This document shows positions 33,587 to 39,495 of a stretch of DNA of 39,495 bases, in pieces (positions within the stretch are counted from its first letter, which is position 1; each line of letters begins with the position of its first letter). This DNA comes from Rickettsiales bacterium (lineage in GTDB: Bacteria > Bacteroidota > Bacteroidia > Cytophagales > Cyclobacteriaceae). The position numbers and the translations under genes are program-made. The notes below the pieces were generated by a model. It was not told where the DNA came from and made no database searches. It was given only the letters and a program-made list of their open reading frames with translations. The stretch lies in NCBI GenBank assembly GCA_002729235.1, contig PBTY01000012.1, positions 30,558 through 70,052 on the forward strand, in the 5' to 3' direction.

Positions 33587-35362
33587 ATGAAACGTTACTT
33601 TCGCTACGTTGTACCCATTTTCATCCCCACGATGATCTTGATCTTAACGCTGGCTTACTTCATCAATGGACGCATTGTAAAATCTTCACTTCAAGATTTA
33701 ACTGAGCATCAATATGATTTGAACCAACGTGAAGCACAGCATCTATATGAATACTTGTATCCTGTCCTACTAGATAACTATTTCCTTGCCCAACAGGCTA
33801 ACAGTCAGAGTAGTGATTATAATGAGGTGATTGAAACCTTGAGAGATGAGTTTTTCATTTTTTCTAACGCCTCCAAATATGATCAAATTAGAGTCATTGA
33901 CACATTAGGATTTGAAATGTTACGAGTTGATTACACCGAAAATGGTGCGAAGATTATTCCAAGCGACTCTCTTCAAAACAAAAAGCATAGAGACTACTTT
34001 CAAATTGCTCGTAACTTAAGTATAGGTCAGATTTATTTCTCTAGAATTGACTTAAATAAAGAATTTAGGAAACTGGAGGTACCCTATCAGCCAGTAATTA
34101 GACTAATTAGCCCAATAGTTGAGGCTAACGACAACATATTAGGTTATTTAGTCATCAATTGCGACGCCCAGCGTATTTTAGAACCTGTTGATTCGGAAGA
34201 AAATTCAAGCTTCCTTTTGAACGATCGGGGCTATTGGTTAAATGATAACAGACTATCACCTGCTTTTGCTTTTGAATTTGATAGTTTGACAAACCAAAAT
34301 CTAGATGGTTTTGATTCTGATGCCTGGCAATCAATGCAGTCACAAGATTCTGGTGCTTTGGTTACTAACAATGGATTGTTCGTTTGGCAAAAGATTTCAT
34401 TCCATCCGCTTATCGATCGTTTCAATGAAGCGAAGGGAATTCATCTAAGCACTTTAAAACCCTCACAACTTTATCTTGTAAAATACATTAATTCACAAAA
34501 CCTAAATTCAGTACAGACCAAGCATTATCCACTTCTGATCCTCTGTAGTGTATCAGCTATTTTATTGATTTTCTCAATTTGGGTTTCAATTTCCATCTCT
34601 AATGTCAAAAAGAAAGACCTGGAATTACAAAAAAAGGTTAAAGAATTATCTCATAATTCCAAAGTACTGACCTTAAAGAATACTCAATTAGAGAGTTTTA
34701 TTCGAATTGCTTCTCATGACTTAAGAGAACCATTGGCTAGCATTAAAAGTGTTGCCAAATCTCTCGAAGAGTATCAGACTAAGCCTACTGATAAGTTCTA
34801 TGTTAGATACCTTGATTTTATTGTAGCTTGTACAGATCGCATGGACCGTCTCACTAAAGGCGTACTTGATTATGCTGTAACTGGAAGGTCTTCTAAATTG
34901 GAAAAAATTGATCTTAAAGTGATCATTGACAATATAAAAGATGATCTGTCTCACTCCTTCAACACTACCAATACCAAAATAACAATCAATGAATTACCGA
35001 CTATAACTTGCTATAAAATGGAGATTAAACAAGTATTTCAAAATCTCATTTCCAACGCCATTAAATACGCTAAAGACAACACACCACCAGAAATAACAAT
35101 CTCCTACAAAGAGAATTCTACCCATCACTTATTTCATATAAAAGATAACGGAATTGGGATCAGCGAGACTGATTCTAAAAAAGTCTTTCAAATGTTTAAA
35201 CGCCTCGAAACTAAAAAATCAGAAGATGGATTGGGTATTGGATTAGCAATAAGCAGAAAAATAATAGAACTACATCTTGGCGAAATATGGATAGAATCAA
35301 ATAAGGACTCAGGTACTACGTTCTCTTTCACTATTTCAAAGAACCTTTACAACGACCATTGA
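33587..35362 (+). CDS. Orphan sensor histidine kinase with Cache-like periplasmic domain (paralogue B)
   Basis: The 591-residue kinase has the same plan as the one at 26124: helices at about 8-27 and 313-336, a double-Cache-like sensor (YDQIRVIDTLGFEMLRVDY; VIRLISPIVEANDNILGYLV), HisKA with H377 in RIASHDLREPLASIKS and HATPase motifs FQNLISNAIKYA, DNGIGISETD and DGLGIGLAI. The kinase halves are very close to each other while the second half of the sensor domain differs, as expected of duplicated kinases with separate ligands. It is transcribed away from tetR and may share its control region of about 150 bases. No response regulator is adjacent. Its stop codon touches that of the metallophosphoesterase gene. 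Confidence 0.9.
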   Translation: MKRYFRYVVPIFIPTMILILTLAYFINGRIVKSSLQDLTEHQYDLNQREAQHLYEYLYPVLLDNYFLAQQANSQSSDYNEVIETLRDEFFIFSNASKYDQIRVIDTLGFEMLRVDYTENGAKIIPSDSLQNKKHRDYFQIARNLSIGQIYFSRIDLNKEFRKLEVPYQPVIRLISPIVEANDNILGYLVINCDAQRILEPVDSEENSSFLLNDRGYWLNDNRLSPAFAFEFDSLTNQNLDGFDSDAWQSMQSQDSGALVTNNGLFVWQKISFHPLIDRFNEAKGIHLSTLKPSQLYLVKYINSQNLNSVQTKHYPLLILCSVSAILLIFSIWVSISISNVKKKDLELQKKVKELSHNSKVLTLKNTQLESFIRIASHDLREPLASIKSVAKSLEEYQTKPTDKFYVRYLDFIVACTDRMDRLTKGVLDYAVTGRSSKLEKIDLKVIIDNIKDDLSHSFNTTNTKITINELPTITCYKMEIKQVFQNLISNAIKYAKDNTPPEITISYKENSTHHLFHIKDNGIGISETDSKKVFQMFKRLETKKSEDGLGIGLAISRKIIELHLGEIWIESNKDSGTTFSFTISKNLYNDH

Positions 35363-36598
35363 TCAGGAGTTTCTTAACTCAATAATAGTAATCTCAGGAA
35401 GAATCCCTACCCTACCAGGATAGCCTAAATAACCATATCCCCTGTTTACATACAAGTATTGATTACCCGACTGATACATATCTGCCCATTGTTTGTAGAT
35501 GTATTTGGAAGGACTCCATCTAAAGTCACCTATTTCGATTCCAAACTGCATACCATGGGTATGACCAGCAAGTTGCAAGTTGATATCTGGATAATCCAGC
35601 AATACCTGAGCTTCCCAATGACTCGGATCATGAGAAAGCAATATTTTAAACGGAGCCTCCTCGGTTCCTGTATACGTTTTTGCCAGGTCCCCATATTTTG
35701 AAAATCTACCTGCACCCCAGTTTTCCAACCCTAAAATGGCTAATTGTTCTCCATTTTGAGTTAGAATTCGATTTTCATTCAACAAAATGTCCCATCCCAT
35801 GTATCGATGCATTTCATGAAGTTGATTGATATCAGCTTGTTTCCCTTCAGGACTACCCCAACTTCGGTAATCACCATAATCGTGATTACCCATAGTGGAG
35901 TAAACACCTAATGGTGCTTTGATACTTTTGAAAATATCCAGATAGGGTTTTGCCTCATCACTTTGATTATTCACCAAATCCCCAGTAAAGAACACTACAT
36001 CTGGTTTCTCAGCAAGAAGCATATCCACTCCCCCTGCCACAGCGGTTTTATTGAAAAAACTACCCGTATGGATATCAGATATCTGAGCTAATCTCATCCC
36101 ATGAAAGGCTTTTGGAAGTTTAGAAGATGTTATCACCCTCCTCCTCACCCGATAATCATGAGCACCGGAAATAATTCCAAAGCTAAAAATGGCTATTGGC
36201 ACTGTACCGGCAACCAATGCTGTTTTAGAAAGAAACTCCGATCTCGATAGGTCGGGAGCTTCCTCCTTCTTATCAGGCACAAAGCTTGCAATCCAGGTAA
36301 CGAGTCTTCTCACGTCATCAAACAACACGAAAAGTGCGGCAATCAATTTACCAATCAGCGTAATGAAAAAGGCGGTGGTGATAAATAACCTCAGATTAGC
36401 AAACTGTTTGGGATCCAGCTGATTGTACATCATGATCCCAACGAACAGCACTCCAGATATGGCAAAGTACACCACACTCAACACTCTTCTCACCACGAGT
36501 GAATAATCACTCATCACCACTCTCAGTGCCTGAAAGATGTAGATATCAAAAGCTACATACAATACAGCCACAAATGCCATAAAATAGATTCTGCTCAT
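35363..36598 (-). CDS. Membrane-anchored metallophosphoesterase (YaeI/calcineurin-like)
   Basis: The 411-residue protein has three or four membrane helices in its first 140 residues (about 3-25, 37-58, 72-95, 123-143) and a calcineurin-like domain after about 165. Metal ligands are in QISDIHTGS (D175, H177), FTGDLVN (D207), MGNHDYG (N238, H239), LLSHDPSHW and AGHTHGMQFG. It may hydrolyse a lipid-linked phosphate or pyrophosphate, as its YaeI/LpxH relatives do, but the substrate is unknown. The helix before the domain is preceded by SRSEFLSK, a weak, one-arginine relative of a Tat motif. A terminator separates it from the RND gene upstream. Confidence 0.88.
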   Translation of the reverse strand: MSRIYFMAFVAVLYVAFDIYIFQALRVVMSDYSLVVRRVLSVVYFAISGVLFVGIMMYNQLDPKQFANLRLFITTAFFITLIGKLIAALFVLFDDVRRLVTWIASFVPDKKEEAPDLSRSEFLSKTALVAGTVPIAIFSFGIISGAHDYRVRRRVITSSKLPKAFHGMRLAQISDIHTGSFFNKTAVAGGVDMLLAEKPDVVFFTGDLVNNQSDEAKPYLDIFKSIKAPLGVYSTMGNHDYGDYRSWGSPEGKQADINQLHEMHRYMGWDILLNENRILTQNGEQLAILGLENWGAGRFSKYGDLAKTYTGTEEAPFKILLSHDPSHWEAQVLLDYPDINLQLAGHTHGMQFGIEIGDFRWSPSKYIYKQWADMYQSGNQYLYVNRGYGYLGYPGRVGILPEITIIELRNS

Positions 36599-36609
36599 AT
36601 TGAAAAAGT

Positions 36610-36635
36610 AAACCCTGACCGGATGGTCAGGGTTT
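36610..36635 (-). terminator. Intrinsic terminator after the second RND gene
   Basis: AAACCCTGACC (36610-36620) and GGTCAGGGTTT (36625-36635) form a perfect 11-bp stem with a GGAT loop. On the minus strand it is followed by TACTTTTTCA. It lies 7 bases after the RND stop and 11 bases before the metallophosphoesterase start, so it should end the RND transcript. Confidence 0.82.
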
Positions 36636-36642
36636 CAAGTTT

Positions 36643-39495
36643 TTAACTAATTCCTAATTTCCTGTTGACTTTAGCAAAGAACAAGTACATGACCGGTACT
36701 ATGACCAAAGTAAGGAATGTGGCAAATGTCAATCCGAAGATTATTGTCCAAGACATTGGTCCCCAGAATGCTACGTTATCTCCACCGTAGTAGAAGTCTG
36801 CATTGTAACTACCAAGGAACTTAATAAAGTCAATATTAATTCCAAGTGCAAGCGGTACTAACCCAAGAACGGTTGTCACAGCTGTCAAGATTACTGGTCT
36901 CAGACGAGTAGCTCCTGCATCCGCAATTGATTTGATGATCTCCTCGAAAGGCAATTTATCAACTCCAAGTTCTTGCCTTCTTCGCTCCCTACTCAACTCG
37001 ATAAAGTCAATCAATACAATGGCATTGTTCACCACAATACCTGCCAGTGAGATAATACCAATCATGGTCATGATCACAACGAAATTCATCTGGAATACTA
37101 CCAGTCCCATGAATACACCAATGGTACTCAACACTACAGACATCATAATAATGAATGGAGTTGTTACCTTATTGAACTGTGCAACTATGATCAAGAAAAT
37201 CAAACTTACAGCAATACCCAGGGCAGTACTCAAGAAGGCCATTTCCTCAGCCTGTTTTTCCTGCTCACCACCAAATTTGTATTCATACCCTTCTGGCATT
37301 TCATAGTCTGCAAGAAGCTCTTTGATCTCGTTATTGATGGCAGTTGCATTAAAACCTGCCTCCACGTTGGAACTGATGGTTACCACTCGATTCAGATCTT
37401 TTCTTCTTACTGAGCCGTAGGTAGAGCTCAACTCGGTTGTTGCTACTGCAGAGATAGGCACATTCTTAATCTGCCCACTAGACTGATCTCTAAAGATGAT
37501 ACTCTTATTCAATAACGCATCTGGATCGTTTCTATACTTCTCCATCAAACGAAGCTGCACTTCATAGTCATCTTCACCTTCTTTGTATTTGGAGATTTCC
37601 TTACCAAAAAGAGCCGTTCTAATTTCCATTGCAATGGAATTTGTAGACAATCCGAATCTTCTAGCCTTCTCACGATCGATATTAACAATCATCTCTGGCT
37701 TACCAGTCTCCAAATCGGTTTTTAACTTCTCAATTCCTTCGATCCCAGATTCATTGATGGTCTTCTTGATGTCTTCAGTAATATCAATCAACTCAGCAAA
37801 TTCATCACCAGATACTTCGATTGAAATTGGCTTACCAGCAGGAGGTCCATCAGCGTTCTGATCTACTGTAATAGCTACACCAGGATAATCTCCAATCGTA
37901 TTTCTAATCTCAGAGAGAATCTCTTTGGTATCAATCCCATTTCGATATTTGAACTCCTTAAAGTTTACCGTAATCCTGGCTTTGTTCGGCGTATCCTGTT
38001 GTCCGAAAGCGGATGGATCATTTGGATCGGAAGTTCCTTGACCAACATTGGCAATTATGGACTCAACAATGGATTCATAAGGCTTCACCGTCTCAAAAAT
38101 GATTTCCTCAATTTCAGCCGTGAAGTTGTTCGTGCGTTCAATATCGCTACCTACTGGATACTCAATGAAAACGTTGATGTACTTAGGATCTGTTTTTGGG
38201 AAGTACTCCACTTCAGGTGGAAAAATACCCATCAACATGATAGAGAAGACGAACATTATCACAGTCCCCCAGAAGAAGATCACGGGCTTCCATCCACTCA
38301 ACGCAAAGTTTAGTGTGGATTTGTACAGCCCTTCCATCCATGGTAAGAATGATTTCTGAAAGCTTCGAGAACCAGGTGTCAGTACATAGACATTGAGCAC
38401 TGTAATTAAGGCTGCAGCCAATAATAGGTTACCTAGCACTTTGGCTCCAGCCAATACCAATAATAGTCCGAAAGCAGCTCCTATCGCAACAAAAATCATT
38501 ATTCGTCTTTTGTTGATCTCGCCTGTATCCAGCTTCATGAAAGAAGCTATCAAAACCGGATTGATCACCAAAGCTACGAATAGAGATGAACTCAAAGTTA
38601 CGATCAAAGTAATTGGCAAGAACTTCATGAACTCTCCCATCATACCAGGCCAGAACGCCAATGGTAAGAAAGCAGCCAGTGTAGTGGCTGTGGAAGCAAT
38701 AATTGGCCAGGCTACCTCGCCGACCCCTTGTTTGGTTGCTTCAAAAGCACTTACTCCTTCTTCCATCAAACGATAAACGTTCTCTACTACCACAATCCCA
38801 TTATCTACAAGCATACCTAATGCCATAATTAGGGAGAACAGCACCATCATGTTGATAGATATTCCAAACATTCCCAAAATCATGAACGACATGAACATGG
38901 ACAAAGGAATCGCAATACCAACGAAAAGTGCGTTTCTAGAACCCAAGAAGAACAAAAGAACAAGCACCACAAGGATCACCCCAGAGATGATGTTATTTTC
39001 CAAAGAGCTTACTAGTTCACGAGTTTGTTCAGACTGATCGTTTGTCTTGGTGATAATCAGATCTTTCGGGAATTTGTTATTTGCTTGTGCTTCGTCCAAA
39101 ATCTCATTGATTTTCTCAGTTGCACTCAACAAGTTCTCTCCACTTCTTTTCACCACATCCAACATCACCACAGGGTTACCTCTCAATCGAGCATAGTCCT
39201 GAGCATCTTTGTAATCAAAGTCTACCTCAGCAATATCTCTCAAATAAACGATATTCCCTTTTTCGCTCTTTACTACGATATCCAATACTTCTTCTGGAGT
39301 TTCGAATTCTCCAACCACACGAACAGATCGTTTGATGTCACCTTGAGTGATACTACCACCTGATAGGGTAATATTCTCTGCTCTTACAGCATTTTCAATA
39401 TCACCAAAGTTGACTTCACGAGCTTCCATCTGGAATGGATCTACATTGATCTTCAACTCTTTTTCATTAATACCTCTAATCTCTACTTTCGAGAT
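36643..39495 (-). CDS. RND-family efflux pump, second system (N-terminus cut by window edge)
   Basis: The frame is open to the right edge (first codons in the window read ISKVEIRGINEKELKINVDP), so about 950 residues of an HAE1-type pump are present and the N-terminal part is missing. It shows the porter domain, two helix bundles and a final VPVMYLFFAKVNRKLGIS. In helix 4 the acid pair of AcrB is Asp-Asn (LGMLVDNGIVVVEN, about 38805), unlike the Asp-Asp of the pump at 1088; the pairing segment is GIVVNNAIVLIDFI. An extra hydrophobic stretch (about 315-350 of the visible part) lies between TM6 and the second half. Adaptor and channel genes would be upstream, outside the window. Confidence 0.9.
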   Translation of the reverse strand: MSKVEIRGINEKELKINVDPFQMEAREVNFGDIENAVRAENITLSGGSITQGDIKRSVRVVGEFETPEEVLDIVVKSEKGNIVYLRDIAEVDFDYKDAQDYARLRGNPVVMLDVVKRSGENLLSATEKINEILDEAQANNKFPKDLIITKTNDQSEQTRELVSSLENNIISGVILVVLVLLFFLGSRNALFVGIAIPLSMFMSFMILGMFGISINMMVLFSLIMALGMLVDNGIVVVENVYRLMEEGVSAFEATKQGVGEVAWPIIASTATTLAAFLPLAFWPGMMGEFMKFLPITLIVTLSSSLFVALVINPVLIASFMKLDTGEINKRRIMIFVAIGAAFGLLLVLAGAKVLGNLLLAAALITVLNVYVLTPGSRSFQKSFLPWMEGLYKSTLNFALSGWKPVIFFWGTVIMFVFSIMLMGIFPPEVEYFPKTDPKYINVFIEYPVGSDIERTNNFTAEIEEIIFETVKPYESIVESIIANVGQGTSDPNDPSAFGQQDTPNKARITVNFKEFKYRNGIDTKEILSEIRNTIGDYPGVAITVDQNADGPPAGKPISIEVSGDEFAELIDITEDIKKTINESGIEGIEKLKTDLETGKPEMIVNIDREKARRFGLSTNSIAMEIRTALFGKEISKYKEGEDDYEVQLRLMEKYRNDPDALLNKSIIFRDQSSGQIKNVPISAVATTELSSTYGSVRRKDLNRVVTISSNVEAGFNATAINNEIKELLADYEMPEGYEYKFGGEQEKQAEEMAFLSTALGIAVSLIFLIIVAQFNKVTTPFIIMMSVVLSTIGVFMGLVVFQMNFVVIMTMIGIISLAGIVVNNAIVLIDFIELSRERRRQELGVDKLPFEEIIKSIADAGATRLRPVILTAVTTVLGLVPLALGINIDFIKFLGSYNADFYYGGDNVAFWGPMSWTIIFGLTFATFLTLVIVPVMYLFFAKVNRKLGIS

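Noticed and set aside
38393-38776. 127-codon plus-strand frame inside the second RND gene
   Set aside because: Antisense to conserved RND helices; no independent evidence.
1-39495. CRISPR arrays, insertion sequences, prophage, integrase or toxin-antitoxin pairs
   Set aside because: Looked for direct repeats with spacers, transposase motifs, terminal inverted repeats and tRNA-like cloverleafs; none were found.

Overview
The window looks like chromosomal DNA of a marine-type Bacteroidota bacterium, most likely Cytophagales (class-level call from several markers, family not resolved). Markers are DUF3127, DUF2452, DUF2911 and SprB-repeat proteins, low-GC coding, lipoproteins with Bacteroidota-style tails, weak Shine-Dalgarno sites and -7 elements of the TAnnTTTG type. 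It holds 34 protein genes, including one of 47 codons. I saw no rRNA, tRNA, CRISPR array, insertion sequence or phage gene.

Layout. 1-5476 (minus): a tripartite RND efflux operon (adaptor, pump, TolC-like channel cut by the left edge). 5572-11071 (plus): cytosolic MsrB, a large secreted BNR/sortilin-type propeller protein, L-2-hydroxyglutarate oxidase and a lipoprotein MsrB. 11068-15269: small housekeeping or hypothetical genes on alternating strands (YheT-type hydrolase, SprB-repeat/cytochrome-like lipoprotein, DUF2452, a 47-aa membrane peptide, DUF3127, an 87-aa protein, DUF2911, DUF302). 15440-22320: a signalling island. 22469-25915: Na+/sugar symporter, DUF4442, YihY. 26124-35362: two paralogous orphan histidine kinases flanking a TetR-controlled, Lol-like ABC export operon with its own outer-membrane barrel. 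35363-36598: membrane metallophosphoesterase. 36643-39495 (minus): a second RND pump cut by the right edge.

The most interesting part is 15475-22320. It contains homologues of SiaA (HAMP-PP2C phosphatase), SiaB (GHKL-like kinase) and SiaC (DUF1987 phosphoprotein with a Thr at residue 68), i.e. a Ser/Thr partner-switch of the type known from Pseudomonas aeruginosa. No GGDEF cyclase is present. In the place after siaC sits a coiled-coil protein with two membrane segments and no enzymatic output domain. Between siaA and siaB lies an operon on the other strand with a histidine kinase whose helical tether is made of exact 35-residue tandem repeats, a receiver fused to a PP2C domain that has lost most of its metal-binding acids, and a 79-aa protein. 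I propose that these form one circuit: two-component input acting on a Sia switch through a pseudophosphatase, with a membrane protein as the target. This is inference from gene content and residues.

A second pattern is gene packing. Six of the seven convergent gene pairs have stop codons that overlap or touch; the seventh is separated by a strong bidirectional terminator.
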